64,000 bases of DNA, from contig JASDFA010000010.1 of assembly GCA_035772735.1 (NCBI GenBank), positions 30,877,501 to 30,941,500 on the forward strand, given 5' to 3'. Both the position numbers and the translations under genes were made by a program. The DNA is from Datura wrightii (Eukaryota > Streptophyta > Magnoliopsida > Solanales > Solanaceae). The notes under the pieces are model-generated. The model worked only from the letters and a program-made list of their open reading frames with translations, had not been told where the DNA came from and did no database searches. This document shows positions 32,367 through 44,650 of the stretch, in pieces (position 1 is the stretch's first letter; every line of letters starts with the position of its first letter).

Positions 32367-33413
32367 CTACTGCTGATTTCTTTGTGCATTGCCCACAAAG
32401 TTAACCGAATCTGGGTTTGCTCCACAGCACTCAGCTGAGTGCTCACTGCTACCACACACTTCACACCACATTTGCTGGACCACATCGACTGAAGCTGAAG
32501 GCTGGTTCAAGTTCATATTGCTGAAGTGGTTGTTTAACTGATTCTGCAAGGCAGCTATCTGTGTAGCGATAGCTATAAATCCATCCACTTCAAGCACTCC
32601 TGCTGCTTTCCTTGCTCCACCTCGAGATTAATCTGCATTCCATTCTGGATTGCCCAATGAAATTCGGTTGAGCAAAGTGTACAGCTCCTCATAAGTCTTT
32701 TCCAGCGCTTGCCCTCCAACTGCTGAGTCTAACAAAATTTTAGTATGGGGTTCCAAACCCTCAATAAATGTGTGTACCAACACCTCATTGGACTAATGAT
32801 GATGAGGACAGTCCCGCAACATGGATTTAAATCTTTCCCAGGCTTGATACAAATTTTCTCCCTCCCTCTGTTTGAAACTTAGAATTTGACTTCTAAGTCT
32901 GGCTGTTTTACCAGAGGGAAAAAATCTTATCAAAAACTTCCGTGCTAGATCATCCCACGTTGATATAGAATTTGGTGGTTCAGCTTTTAACCACCTCTTG
33001 GCTTCACCAAGTAAGGAAAACGGAAATAGGGTGAGCCGAACATAATCAGGTGACACTCCAGCGGGTATATAAGTGTCACTTATCTCCAAAAAATTCTGGA
33101 GATGTTGTTGTGGGTCTTCATGAGGGAGACCGGTAAATTTCCCGCTTGTGTGCAAAAGTTGCACCATGTTTTGCTTTAATTCAAATCTCCCTCCAGGCTC
33201 TGGTTTGCGGATACTAGAATGTACATTGTTGGCATGTGGGATTGCCACCTCGCGAACCGGCCTTGCTGCTGCTTCGTCGGGCACTAACACTGCCCTCACA
33301 ACCGGTGGATTTTGTTGCTCCATTATAGAATGTCTGAGCAACTGCAACTTCTTTTGTAGAGCTTCTCTGCGTTTACTATGAAATTCATGTTCAGGCTCTG
33401 TATAAGATTCCAC
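32367..33413 (-). pseudogene. Element A gag (capsid and nucleocapsid)
   Basis: Same frame as the protease. The retrotransposon gag domain is visible: QHLQNFLEISDTYIPAGVSP, FPFSLLGEAKRWL, FLIRFFPSGKTARLRSQIL, and QAWERFKSMLRDCPHHH. A Cys/His cluster (CEVCGSSEHSAEC) lies at about 32470. In-frame stops at 32793-32795 (TAG), 32628-32630 (TAA) and 32367-32369 (TAG). The first ATG in frame is at 33323; the frame is open to about 33440 without an earlier ATG, so the true start is uncertain. Confidence 0.85.
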
Positions 33414-33552
33414 CAGCTCTTTGTCCTTTGCCAGTGTTCACAGAAATCAAATCTGCAAAATACAGGCTAAGACCAAGTTGTCAACACTTAAGAAAATAAA
33501 ACAAAAATACAGTAAGTTTACACTTAACACAATTTCACCAATTGCCTAGTCT

Positions 33553-33569
33553 CCCCGGCAACGACGCCA
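33553..33569 (-). other. tRNA-Asp-type PBS of element A
   Basis: The + sequence CCCCGGCAACGACGCCA equals the 3' end of plant tRNA-Asp (with CCA) apart from one base, 6 nt from the LTR. Typical primer for Athila-lineage elements. Confidence 0.8.
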
Positions 33570-33575
33570 AAAACT

Positions 33576-35004
33576 TGTTCGGCTGGTTCGGTATAGGTTA
33601 AAAACCGACACGCAAGTGCACGTGGTCAAACAAGTAATAAAGTGGCTAAGTAAGCCAAGTATCGAACCAAGGAGACTCTGGATAAGTAAAATTGCTTAAG
33701 TACACTATATTCTAGCTTACCTCTAATTATGCTGACAACAACGTAACCCAAAAGTTAAAGAATTTTTGTTTATGAATTATATACTAAAACTATTAAAAAA
33801 TATTTACTTTGAATTGAAACTATGGATATGAGCATGCCAAGGTTAAGAACAAGTAATGAACTTGATTATAATCATAATTTGGTTAATCTTTTCTTCATGT
33901 TGCTAGCCAAGAACATTAGCCTAGAGATTAAAACTCTCGTATTTAATCTCACTTTAGAATCATAAACCATTCGTCTACATTTCTGTGATCAAATGCAATT
34001 TATGACCTAGCAATACAATTCCGGTTCCTAAATTGACTAATACGACTTTCAAGTATATTTCTATCAGGAAAGCACATCAAAACCCAATTTTCCCAAATCA
34101 AGTTAAGAACAATACCCTATTAATTCACAACTTTCCAATTTCGTGCTCTCTCGAGTGAAATTGGACTTTTTAGATGTACATTAATGTTGGCCACACACTA
34201 ATGCAGTAGAAACAAGAATTAATAGAACAACATAGAAGAAGAAGATGAAAAACCATACAATTCAATAATCAAAATTCATCACCATTGTTCATAACCTCAG
34301 CAAGGAAGAGAATTAGCCACTCATTTGTGGATTAATCATCCTAAAACAAGTGTTAATCATACAAACAATTGATTGAAAGAAGAAAGAAAGACAGAAAAAC
34401 CCTTAGCTTTTTCGTCCCTCAACTGCCTGTAACCCACGTCCTTGCTCCACCAAGTCTGAATTAATTAAAAATAAGCCTAAGTGTTCTATTTATACTATTG
34501 GGAATTTTTCCCGGAATAACAAGCAACGTGTCACGGAGGCCAACGCGGAGCACTGCCTCCGTGACACGGCGTGGACGCGGACCCTCACTGTAAATCCAGG
34601 GTCCGGGAATATAGCCTCAACTTGGCACGGAGGACAACGCGGAGGCTTATCTCCGTGCCACGGAGCTGTCGCGAGGCTTCACTATAAATTGCCAATTTAA
34701 TCACTCTCCAGGCAGTGTGCCTCCACGATGGTAGCGTGGCACGGCTCCATCGCGGAGCTCCTTTACATTGCGCATTCCAATGTCTTTTCCGTGCTCGCAT
34801 CCAAGTCCAACTCCGATATTGTCCCAACATGCATTTTAGCTCCTAAAAATCATATTTTACCTACAAACAAATGCTAATCATGTTGGTTGGTATAAATCCA
34901 CATTTTATTACCAATTACATGAAAATGTATACACATTGCATAACAAGCAAGACGAAAATGATACGTTTGAGTATCACTTGGGCATATAAATCTGCCCAAG
35001 ATCA
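33576..35004 (-). repeat. 5' LTR of element A
   Basis: 1429 bp, TGTTCGGCTGG...CAAGATCA on +, followed by TSD ATCAC (35005-35009). Minus-strand TATA box at 34487-34494 and U3 array at 34522-34762. Confidence 0.9.
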
Positions 35005-35443
35005 ATCACGCCCTTCATGGTTCCTACCCTTGGCAAGGTACAAACACCCTCCCGACTAGGTCCCAGCTCTCAGGCGCATCCTCACTCGTAGATAGATTCA
35101 GACTTGTTCTTTGCATATTTTGTGAGTCCTCATGTTTCGAGGGCTACATGTTCACACTCTATGTTATTCCTTAAGTTTCTGGATGTTGGATTAGTTGGGG
35201 AGTTTTCTCATCAATCCGCCTATCATGTTTAGAGGCTTATCAGACTAAGAAGTTGTATTCTGTCATATTTGTATAAGTATTGTACTATTTTCTCTAATGT
35301 TATGTTATGATTACAGTCTCTATGCTAAGTCTTCCACTCATGTGAAGGAGATTAGATGTATGCATGTGCCATGGGTCGACTTAGGGTCTCTCAGGATCCC
35401 TTGTCCCATGTCTTCGATCCGGGTATACATTTAGGTCGTCAAA
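35005..35443 (+). repeat. 5' LTR of E4, second part
   Basis: Resumes with the ATCAC duplication and GCCCTTCATGGTTCCTACCC exactly where 25098 left off, collinear with 41947-42385. Ends before the PBS. Confidence 0.9.
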
Positions 35444-35447
35444 AACT

Positions 35448-35460
35448 TAGTACCAGAGCC
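35448..35460 (+). other. tRNA-iMet PBS of E4 (degenerate)
   Basis: TAGTACCAGAGCC; two differences from TGGTATCAGAGCC. Confidence 0.7.
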
Positions 35461-35634
35461 ATAGGTTTATGTGTCCTAGGGAGTATGAAGCCGCGTTAAG
35501 TAGAGTCTTTTTCATGGGTGTGAAGCGCGCCACATTTATGATTAAGAGGCTACTAGATGTTTAGGTTCCCTTCTTTCAGGATCTATGTCGTGCGATGAAC
35601 GTCCTTTACTCCTCTAATTCGCGTTTGTATAATC

Positions 35635-36769
35635 ATGCCCCCACGCTGAGCAAATGCCAGGAGGAATGGCAAAGGTGATGATCATGAGGGTTCCAATGAT
35701 GGAGAGCATCAGACAGCTCCACCCGTTCATGAGGAGCACGTACCAGAGCCAGCCGCCCACGCTGATTTTAGGGCGGCGATCCAGATGTTGGCACAGGCCA
35801 TGACAACTCAGGTCCAGAATCAGATGGTGGCCCATTATACGCAAAATGGGAATGCGGCAACTGCTGGGATGGGGGACTTTCTGAGGATGAGCCCTCCGGA
35901 GTTCACAGGGTCGAAGGTAGATGAGGACCCACATTACTTTATTGAGGAGATTTTGAAGATCCACCAGGTTATTGGGGTGAATAATGGGGAATGTTTTGAT
36001 TTGACCTCCTATCAGCTCAAGGGGGTAGCCCGTATATTGTTCAATAAATGGAGAGGTGCTAGGGCAGCGGGTGGAGGCCCGATAGGTTGGGATAAGTTCC
36101 GCACTGCGTTCATGGATCGGTTCTTCCCTCGGGGGAGATGAGGGAGCTCAAGGTGGCTGAGTTTGAGAACTTGAAATAGGGCAACATGTCAGTCCAGGAG
36201 TATTCCTTGGAGTTCACTTGGGTATATAAATATGCTCCGGAGTTGGTGGCGTATCAGCGGGCTTGGGTGAGCTGCTTTGTGCATGAAGTAGTAGGTAACT
36301 TGGATAAGGATTATCAGATTTCCATGCTACACTGGGACATCGACTTTCCCCATATTGTATTGCATGCTCCGCAGATGGAGTCGGTCTATAGGAGGTAGAG
36401 AGAGGCCAAGAGGGCCAGGACCAACAACTACGGGGTTTCTCAGGCCAGGTCAGGAGGTGGGTCAAGTCAGCAGTCTCAACACAAGATGACTGCTCCAGCT
36501 CCATCATAAGCTTGCACGCCGTCCATGTTCAGGGGAGACCAGAGGAGCAGGGCACCAGGATCGAAGGATTATGGTAGCATGCAGGTGGAGTGCACTTTCC
36601 CTGCGTGTATGAGATGTGAAAAAAATCATCCCGGGAGTGTGGAAAACTTGGGCACAGGATAATAGATTGCCCTGCAGCCAATTTTACCAATCCAGAAGCA
36701 CGACCCTCTCAGCTGGGTTCCTCCACTAGTTCGGCAGGTGGTCAGCGCCGTAATAGGTTTTATGCTCTA
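35635..36769 (+). pseudogene. E4 gag
   Basis: Start ATG 35635 by analogy with E6 and E5. The capsid-like region is readable at 35785-36141 (FLRMSPPEFTGSKVDEDPHY, LTSYQLKGVARILFNKWRGA, FMDRFFP). A frameshift at about 36138 and stops at about 36175 and 36396 follow. The knuckle region near 36600 (CMRCEKNHPG) is damaged by a small deletion. Confidence 0.85.
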
Positions 36770-37560
36770 GTGCCTCGCCAGGAGCAGGAGGCTTCACCAG
36801 ATGTGATCACGGGTATGTTGCAAGTCTTCCATATTAATGCTTATGCTTTGTTAGATCTAGGAGCTACCTTGTCTTTCGTGACCCCTTACATTGCTAGTAG
36901 TTTTGGAGTTAGTCCTGAAATTCTGTCAGAACCATTCTCCGTATCTACTCAAGTCGGTGAATTAGTGGTAGCTAGGCGGGTGTATAGAGGTTGCCCCATT
37001 ACGGTGTTGCATAAGGTTACCTCCGCAGACTTAATCAAATTGTCCATGACTGATTTTGACATCATTTTGGGTATGGATTGGTTGTTTGCATGTTATGCTT
37101 CGATTAATTATAAGACCCGTGGAGTGGAATTCCGATTTTTGGGTGAGTCAGTTTTGGAATGGAAGGGCAATTCAATTGTACCAGCCCGTCGATTTATCTC
37201 ATATCTGAAGGCCTGGAAAATGTTCTCTAAGGGTTGCATGTACCACCTAGTTAGGGTTAAGGATGTAGAGTCCGAGCCTCCGACCATTCAGTCAGTTCCA
37301 GTGGTGTGCGAGTATCCAGAGGTGTTTCCCGATGATCTACCAGGTGTTCCTCCGAAAAGAGAAATTGATTTTGTAATTGATTTACTGCCTGATACACAAC
37401 CTACCTCTATTTCTCCTTACAAGATGGCCCCAGCTGAGTTAAAAGAGTTAAAGGAGCAGTTGAAGGACTTGTTGGATAAGAGTTTCATCAGACCGAGCAA
37501 GTCTCCATGGGGCACACCGGTTCTATTTGTTCTCGGAAGAAGGATGGATCCCTTCGAATG
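36770..37560 (+). pseudogene. E4 protease and protease-RT linker
   Basis: AYALLDLGATLSFVTPYIAS holds the protease active site, with Leu in place of the usual Ser/Pro/Thr after Asp. DFDIILGMDWLFACYASINY and YLKAWKMFSKGCMYHLVRVK follow, then FPDDLPGVPPKREIDFVIDL, the start of RT. A frameshift lies near 37540. Confidence 0.9.
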
Positions 37561-38200
37561 TGTATTGATTATCGGCAGCTTAATAAGGTCACCGTCAAGA
37601 ACAGGTACCCCCTGCCCAGGATTGATGACTTATTTGACCAGCTCTAGGGTGCCAGGTGTTTTTAAAAGATAAATCTTAGGTCTGGATATCACAGCTCAGA
37701 GTCTGGGAGAGTGATATCCCAAAGATAGCTTTCAAGACCCGGTATGGCCATTATGAGTTTGTAGTTATGTCATTCGGACGAACCAATGCTCCTGCAGCTT
37801 TTATAAATCTAATGAACAGAGTATTCAAGGCATATTTGGACATGTTAGTGATTGTGTTCATTGATGACATCCTTATATACTCCCGGAGCGAGGAGGAGCA
37901 TGCCGCTCATCTGAGAATAGTACTTCAGACCCTCAAGGATAGTCAGTTGTGTGAAAAGTTTAGCAAGTGTGAATTTTGGCTGTACTCGGTGGCATTTCTA
38001 GGCCATGTTGTGTCGAGTGAGGGCATAAGGGTGGATTCTCAGAAAATCGAAGTGATGAAGAATTGGCCTAGACCGGTGAATCCTTCATAAATTTGGAGTT
38101 TCTTGGGCCTAGAAGGCTACTACCGAAGGTTTGTTGAGGGTTTCTCATCTATTGCAGCACCTTTGACCAAGTTGACTCAGAAAAAGATAAAGTTCCAATG
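37561..38200 (+). pseudogene. E4 reverse transcriptase
   Basis: SFGRTNAPAAFINLMNRVF and the catalytic IVFIDDILIYSRSEEEHAAH (about 37850-37905), then CEFWLYSVAFLGHVVSSEGI and FLGLEGYYRRFVEGFSSIAA in the thumb. TAA at 38088-38090 breaks the frame. Confidence 0.9.
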
Positions 38201-38891
38201 GTTAGAGGATTGTGAGAAAAGCTTTCAAGAATTGAAGACCCTACTCACTTCAGCACCAATATTGAGTTTACCCGAGGGTACTGATAGCTTTATTGTGTAT
38301 TTTGATGCTTCAAGATTTAGACTGGGATGTGTGTTGTTGCAACGGGGGAAGGTGATAGCATACGCCTCTCGACAGTTAAAGGTTCACGAAAAGAATTACC
38401 TGACCCATGATCTTGAGTTGGCCTTGGTGGTGTTTGCACTGAAGATATGGTTGCATTACTTGTATCGGGTTCACGTGGACGTGTTCACGGATCATAATAG
38501 CTTTCAATATATGTTCACGCAGAAAGACCTCAATCTTCAGCAAAGGAGGTGGTTGGAGTTGCTAAAGGACTACGATATGAGTGTCCTTTACCACCCAGGC
38601 AAGGCAAACGTGGTTGCAGATGCACTTAGTAGGCTCTCTATGGAGAGTGTGTCCCACGTGGGTGTGGGAAGGAAGGATTTGGTGAGAGATGTCCACCGAC
38701 TTGCAAGTTTGGGGGTTAGATTGATCGACTCGATCGATGGTGGCGTTGTTGCGCAAAATGGGTCGAAATCATCCTTGGTGGTCGATGTCAAAACTAAGCA
38801 AGATGAGGATCCAATTTTGAGAAAATTGAAGGAAGCGGTGCGAAGTCAAAAGGTAGAGGTTTTCTCCCAAGGGGGAGATGGTGTCCTTTAA
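38201..38891 (+). pseudogene. E4 RNase H and connection
   Basis: VYFDASRFRLGCVLLQRGK, LTHDLELALVVFALKIWLHY, VDVFTDHNSFQYMFTQKDLN and YHPGKANVVADALSRLSMES: complete RNase H block (RT_RNaseH type). The tail to KVEVFSQGGDGVL leads to integrase. Confidence 0.9.
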
Positions 38892-39960
38892 TATTAGGAC
38901 CGACTATGTGTTCTGAACGTTGATAATTTGAGAGTCCAGATATTGCATGAGGCACATGGTACCAGGTATTCCATCCACCCGAGATCCACGAAGATGTATC
39001 AGGACTTGCAGGAAATCTATTGGTGGGATGGTACGAAGAGGGATATCGCAGCCAAGTGTCGAAATTGTCAGCAAGTGAAGGTCGAGCACCAAAGGTCGGG
39101 AGGTGTACTTCAGGATATTAACATTCCCGCTTGAAAGTGGTAAGTGGTTAATATGGATTTTATTACAGGCCTACCTCGTGCTCGCTGGCACTATGATTCC
39201 ATTTGGGTAGTGGTAGACAGGTTAACAAAGGTAGCACACTTCCTACCGATCAAGACCACGGATTCAGCGGATGATTATGCCAAGTTGTATATTCGGGAGT
39301 TGGTTCTACATGGAGTGACCTTGTCTATTATTTCAGACCGAGGTACTCAGTTTATCTCCCAATTCTGGCGGTCTTTTCAGAAGGGACTTTGGACTTATAT
39401 TAAGCTCAGCACAACATTTCATCTGTAAACGGATGGCCAGGCGGAGCAGACAATCCAAACTCTTGAGGATATGTTGAGGGCCTGTGTTATGGATTTAAAG
39501 GTAGTTGGGATGATCATTTGTCCCTGATCGAGTTTGATTATAATAACAGCTATCACTCTAGTATCCAGATGGCACCGTTCAAGGACCTCTATGAGTAGAG
39601 GTGTAGATCCCCCATCGGGTGGTTTGAGGTTGGTGAGGCAGCTATGATAGGGCCAGATGTGGTTCACGAGGTGATGGTGAAGGTCTAGTTGATAAGGGAC
39701 CGGTTAAAAATCGCTCAGAGTCGTCAGAAATCGTATGTTGATGTGAGGGAAGTGATTTGGAGTTTGATGTGGATGACTGGGTATTTCTAAAGGTATCTCC
39801 CATGAAGGGAGTCATGCGGTTCAAAAGGAAAGGGAAACTCAGTCCCTTCTATGTTGGCCCCTACCGGGTTGTGAGGAGAATTGCTAAGGTGGCGTATGAG
39901 TTGGACTTGCCCTCGTAGTTATCTTCAGTTCATCCGGTGTTTCATGTGTCACTTTTGAAA
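38892..39960 (+). pseudogene. E4 integrase
   Basis: Zinc-binding domain at 38940-39080 (HEAHGTRYSIH ... CRNCQQ). Catalytic core from 39144: MDFITGLPRARWHYDSIWVV (first Asp), SIISDRGTQFISQFW (second Asp), and GQAEQTIQTLEDMLRACV (Glu) after a stop at 39426-39428. C-terminal part at 39780-39950. Several frame breaks. Confidence 0.85.
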
Positions 39961-40205
39961 AAGTATTTAGGTGATCCGGCCTTGGTAGTCCTAGTAGATA
40001 GCATTGGAGTAAAAGATAGCCTCAGTTATGAAGAAATTCCCATTTAAATCTTCGATCGTCAGGTTCAGAAGTTGAGGAACAAAGAAGTATCTTCAGCTAA
40101 AGTTTTATGGAGAAATCATCATGTTGAGGAAGCTACGTGGGAAGCCAAAGAGGATATGATGGCGAGATACCCACATTTGTTCTCTACCAGCTCAGTTCCG
40201 ACTTG
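39961..40205 (+). pseudogene. E4 chromodomain
   Basis: KYLGDPALVVLVDSIGVKDS, then FDRQVQKLRNKEVSSAKVLW and HHVEEATWEAKEDMMARYPH, a group II chromodomain at the integrase C-terminus. TAA after EEIPI at about 40046. Confidence 0.8.
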
Positions 40206-40450
40206 AGGTATCAGTTCTACTCTATGATCCCATTTAGTTTTTATGTTTAGTTCATGTGTGCAAGTTTCTTTTATGTGTATGAATGTGTATGTGAAGCATG
40301 AGATCAGTTCAGCTATGTGGTTTGGTACGAAGGTAGTCATTCCGTGAAAATTTCAGTTGAAATGATCAATATATGGCTATGATAATTGCATGTTTCTGTT
40401 TTCTGCTTGTTTCCTACATTCGAGGATGAATGTTCCCAAGGGGGAGATAT
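40206..40450 (+). other. E4 3' untranslated region and polypurine tract
   Basis: No gene; 40434-40450 (CCCAAGGGGGAGATAT) is the polypurine tract next to the 3' LTR. Confidence 0.7.
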
Positions 40451-42385
40451 TTTAACACCCCGAAAGTGCATAAGAATAAACCTGGGAGGTTGAAAGTCGA
40501 AAACTACAAAAATTGGGAAAAAGTTGTAGGACGGGCCATGGGACGACTCGTGGTATCAAACCACGAGTCATTGAATGCTGTCGTTGGTTGTGGAAAGGAT
40601 GAAGGCAGTGGAGACAACGAGAGGTATGAAGAACCGTTGGGGGATACAACGGGCCGTCCTTTGTAGTTGTGGTTAGGGTCAGGCTGGGCATTGGTGTAAA
40701 CAACGGGAGACCCAACGATTCGTTAGGAGAAACCACGGGTCGTTGGTTGTGGTCATTGTTGGAGGATAATAATTTCCAGTGGAGGTGACGGGTTGAGACC
40801 ACGATTAATTGGAAGGAACCACGAGTTGTGGTGAGGCTCGTGGTAAGGGGGTTCAGACTTTATGATGACCAAACAACAGATAGTGTGATGAACCATGGTT
40901 TCAGAAGACGAGTCGTCCTTTCCATCTGCTGGTTAGTTCCGAGAGAAGGTATTCAGTAGACCATTCAATGAGGGACATGACGGGTCGTTGGTGGTTCCCG
41001 CGACTCGTTGGTACCACTATGGGTTCCATCCGGCCAGTTTCCAAGGCAGGTTCATTAAGGGTATTTTTGACTTTTTCATGATATAAGGCCCTAAACTACG
41101 TCGTTTTTTCTTGGGAAAGATAGGTTGTTAAGAGAATGACCTATTCTAAACTCTCATTCATGCATGCAAGAACTTTGAGAGGATATTCAAGGGGAATTTC
41201 AAGTTTTTCACCTCAATTCCTTCAATTTCATTCTTGGGCTTTCAAGGAGGGTTGAGTTGATAATCCTAGGTATGTAAGGTATTCAATGGGTGGATTCTTC
41301 CACACCCATGCTCCTTCTATATTACTTACTCAAAATTTATTTGAAAACTCATGGGGTTTTATATTCAGTTTGTTTAAAAATTTAATGATTTAATTATGGG
41401 TCTTATGATTTTGAAACCCTATCATTATATACTGATTTTAATCATCTTTTGAGTTCTAAATTGATCTTAATATGGTTGATTTCTAATTTCTAATCAATTA
41501 AGCTTGATTATGCATGTTCCATGATAAATCGATTTATGATCCATTGATCCATTGATGTTTTGATAAGCTCAACGTGTATATTGAATTAAATCATGAATAT
41601 ATTATGTTATCTATTATGATCTTATGGGAACTTAAACTATATGCATGATCTACAAGTATGTACGTATTTTATTAATCATAAATTATGTTTTTGGCCGACT
41701 CACGGGCCTTAAGTTATGGCTAGTTCATGTATGTTCAAGCATGTTTATGATTATCATGATTTAACTAGTCCATGAAGTCATATATGTATTATTATGAGCA
41801 CTATATATGTTTTGGGAGTAGTATCGAACACCGAGTAGGTTTGGGGCTCATGATTAAGCTCCGGATCTCATGAACTATGTGCCACTGTAGGTATGTTGGG
41901 ACCCATTCATGTTTGTCCCTGGCCCAAATGGCCCTTTTTCATGTGTGATCACGCCCTTCATGGTTCCTACCCTTGGAAAGGTACAAACACCCTCCCGACT
42001 AGGTCCCAGCTCTCAGGCTCATCCTCACCCGTAGATAGATTCGGACTTGCTCTCTACGTATTTAGTGAGTCCTTATGTTTTGAAGGCTACATGTTCACAC
42101 TCTATATTATTCCTTCAGTTTCTGGATGTTGGATTAGTTGGGGAGTTGTCCCATCAATCCTCCTTTCATGTTTAGAGGCTTATCAGACTAAGAAGTTGTA
42201 TTCCGTCGTATTGTATAAGTATTGTACTATTTTCTCTAATGTTATGTTATGATTATGTTCTCTACGCTAAGTCTTCCACTCATGTGAAGGAGGTTAGATT
42301 TATGTATGTGCCATGGGTCGATTTGGGGTCTCTCGAGGTCTCTTGTCCCATGTCTACAATCTGGGTGTATGTTCAGGTCATGATA
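40451..42385 (+). repeat. 3' LTR of E4
   Basis: 1935 bp, start TTTAACACCCC (second base changed), end TGATA, followed by TSD GGAGT. Collinear with the interrupted 5' LTR; TATA-like CACTATATATG at about 41800. Confidence 0.9.
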
Positions 42386-43250
42386 GGAGTGTGTTGACTT
42401 GGCCTCTTATCAGCTGAAAGGGGTTGCACATATTTTTCTTAAACAGTGGAAAGACAGTAGGGCAGTGGGAGGAGGCCCTATCTGTTTGGAAAAGTTTCAT
42501 GCCGCCTTTCTAAACCAGTTCTTCCCTCATGAGATGAAGGAACTGAAGGTGGCCAAATCTGAAACAGGGTGACACGTCGGTTCAAGAGTACGCTCTGGAG
42601 TTTACCCACTTATCAAAGTATGCACCAGAGTTAGTGGTAGACCAGATGGCTCGGGTGAACTGATTTGTACATGGAGTGGCGGACTACCAGGATAAGGACC
42701 ATAGGATCGCCATGCTACATCAGGACATGGATTTTCCCCACATAGTTTTACACGCCCAGTAGATGGAAGCGGTGTATCAGAGGCAGAGGGAGGCCAAGAG
42801 GGCGAGGATAGACAATTATTGGATTTCTCAACCTAGATCAGGGGGCGAACATCGCCAGCAGTCTCATCACAGGTCTTTTGCTCCAGCACCTTCATCAGCT
42901 AGTGCACCATCTAGGCCACGAGGTGATCAGAGAAGCAAGACTTCAGATTCGAGGGGAAAGGGTAGCATGCAGATAGAGCGCACCTTCCTAGCCTATGCAA
43001 AGTGAGGCAAGAATCACCCAGGGAGGTGTTTAGTTGGCTCAGACGCTTGTTTTCGGTGTGGAAAACCTAGAAACGGACTTAGAGATTGCCCTTCGACCAG
43101 ATCAGGGGGTGTCGAAGCCCGTATACCAGTCTCTAGTTAAGTAGCTCCAGCAGCACGTCCCTTCTAGCAGGGCGTTTCAACTAGTTCAGCTGGCGGTCAG
43201 CGCCAGAATAGGTTTTATGCCCTTGCGTCCCAACAAGAGCAGGAGACTTC
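42386..43250 (+). pseudogene. E3 gag, 3' part
   Basis: Picks up at GGAGT, the repeat of 23614-23618. LASYQLKGVAH-like and FFPHEMKELKVA residues, then a basic Ser/Arg tail. Knuckles: GKNHPGRCLVGSDACFRCGK, with the first Cys a TGA stop (about 43003-43005), and CFRCGKPRNGLRDC with Asn in place of His. Confidence 0.85.
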
Positions 43251-43755
43251 CCCACATATGGTTACTAGTATGTTACGAGTTTTTCATCTTGATGTTTATG
43301 CTCTGTTAGATCCCGGGGCTACCTTGTCTTTTTTAACACCTTACATGGCTAGTAGTTTCAGAGTGAGTCCCGAGATCTTGTCAGAACCCTTCTCAGTCTC
43401 TACTCCAGTGGGTGATTCAGTGATAGCTAGACAGGTATATAGAGGTTGCCTGGTCATAGTCCTTTAGAAAGTCACCTCAGCAGATTTAGTAGAGCTAGCC
43501 ATGACAGATTTTGATGTTATTCTCGGTAAGGATTCGCTATTTTCATGTTATGCCTCCGTTAATGTTAGTACTCATGCGGTAGAGTTTAGATTTTCGGGTG
43601 AACCAGTCTAAGAATGGAAGGGTAGTTTAGTTGTTCTTGTAGGTCGTTTCATTTCCTATCTCAAGGCTAGAAAGATGATTTCCAAAGGTTTTGTGTCCCA
43701 TCTAGTTAGGGTTAAGGATGCTATGTCCGAGACCCCGACTATCTAGTCAGTTCTA
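43251..43755 (+). pseudogene. E3 protease
   Basis: VYALLDPGATLSFLTPYMAS active site, VSPEILSEPFSVSTPVGDS, then DFDVILGKDSLFSCYASVN. Stops at 43466-43468, about 43608 and about 43744 are shared with E5. Confidence 0.9.
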
Positions 43756-44650
43756 GTGGTATATGAGTATCCAGAAGTGTTCCCAGATGATCTACCGGGT
43801 ATTCCTCCCGAGAGGGAAATTGATTTTGGTATTGATCTCCTACCTGACACGCAGCCTATATCTATTCCTCCTTACAAAATGACTCCAGCAGAGCTAAAGG
43901 AGTTGAAAGATCATTTGAAGGACCTTCTAGATAAGGGTGTCATCATACCTAGCAAGTCTCCATGGGGTGCACCAGTTCTATTTGCCCTAAAGAAGGATGG
44001 TTCCCTTTGGATGTGCATTGACTATCGGCAATTAAACAAAGTCACCATCAAGAATGGGTATCCTCTACCTAGGATTGATGATTTATTTGACTAGCTCCAG
44101 GGTGCCAAGTGTTTTTCAAAGATAGACCTCAGATTCGGGTACCATCAGCTCTGACTTCAGGAGAGCTAAATCCTGAAGACAACCTTCAGGACGCGGTATG
44201 GTCATTATAAGTTTGTAGTTATGTCTTTTAGACTAACGAATGCTCCAGCAGCTTTTATGGACCTGATGAACAGGGTTTTCAAGCCATATCTAGATATGCT
44301 CATAATTGTGTTCATAGATGACATCCTAATATGCTCTCGGAGCGACGAGGAGCATGTCGCTTATTTGAGGGTGGTGTTGCAGACTTTGAAGGATCGTCAA
44401 TTATATGCAAAATTTATCAAGTGTGAGTTTTGTTTGAACTCAGTGGAGTATTTGGGCCACGTGATATCAAGCGAAGGCATACAAGTGGACTCTCAGAAAA
44501 TAGAAGCGCTGAAGAATTGGCCTAGACCAGTGAATCCTTTAGATATCCAAAGCTTTTTGGGCTTAGCTGGCTACTATAGCAGATTTGTTGAAGGTTTCTC
44601 ATCTATTGCAGCACCCTTGACCAAATTGACCCAAAAGAACATGAAATTCC
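43756..44650 (+). pseudogene. E3 reverse transcriptase
   Basis: FPDDLPGIPPEREIDFGIDL, LFALKKDGSLWMCIDYRQLN, SFRLTNAPAAFMDLMNRVF, catalytic IVFIDDILICSRSDEEH (about 44305-44355) and FLGLAGYYSRFVEGFSSIAA. TAG at 44092-44094 is shared with E5. Two further breaks near 44150-44220. Confidence 0.9.

Larger units (their letters stand above)
25099..35004 (-). mobile_element. Athila-like non-autonomous retrotransposon A
   Basis: Two 1429-bp LTRs (25099-26527, 33576-35004), TSD ATCAC on both sides, tRNA-Asp-type PBS at 33553-33569 and polypurine tract at 26528-26541. It encodes a gag-protease frame and a separate transposon-protein/env-like frame but no RT, RNase H or integrase, so it needs proteins from a relative. 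By eye the LTRs differ at about 23 sites (about 1.6 %), a fairly recent insertion compared with its surroundings. Confidence 0.9.
23619..42385 (+). mobile_element. Chromovirus E4 inserted in E3 gag, carrying Athila-like element A
   Basis: Flanked by a perfect 5-bp duplication GGAGT (23614-23618, 42386-42390). 5' LTR 23619-25098 plus 35010-35443 (about 1914 bp, interrupted by A), PBS, gag, protease, RT, RNase H, integrase, chromodomain, polypurine tract and 3' LTR 40451-42385 (1935 bp). Frames are broken several times. Structurally complete apart from the nested insertion. Confidence 0.9.
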
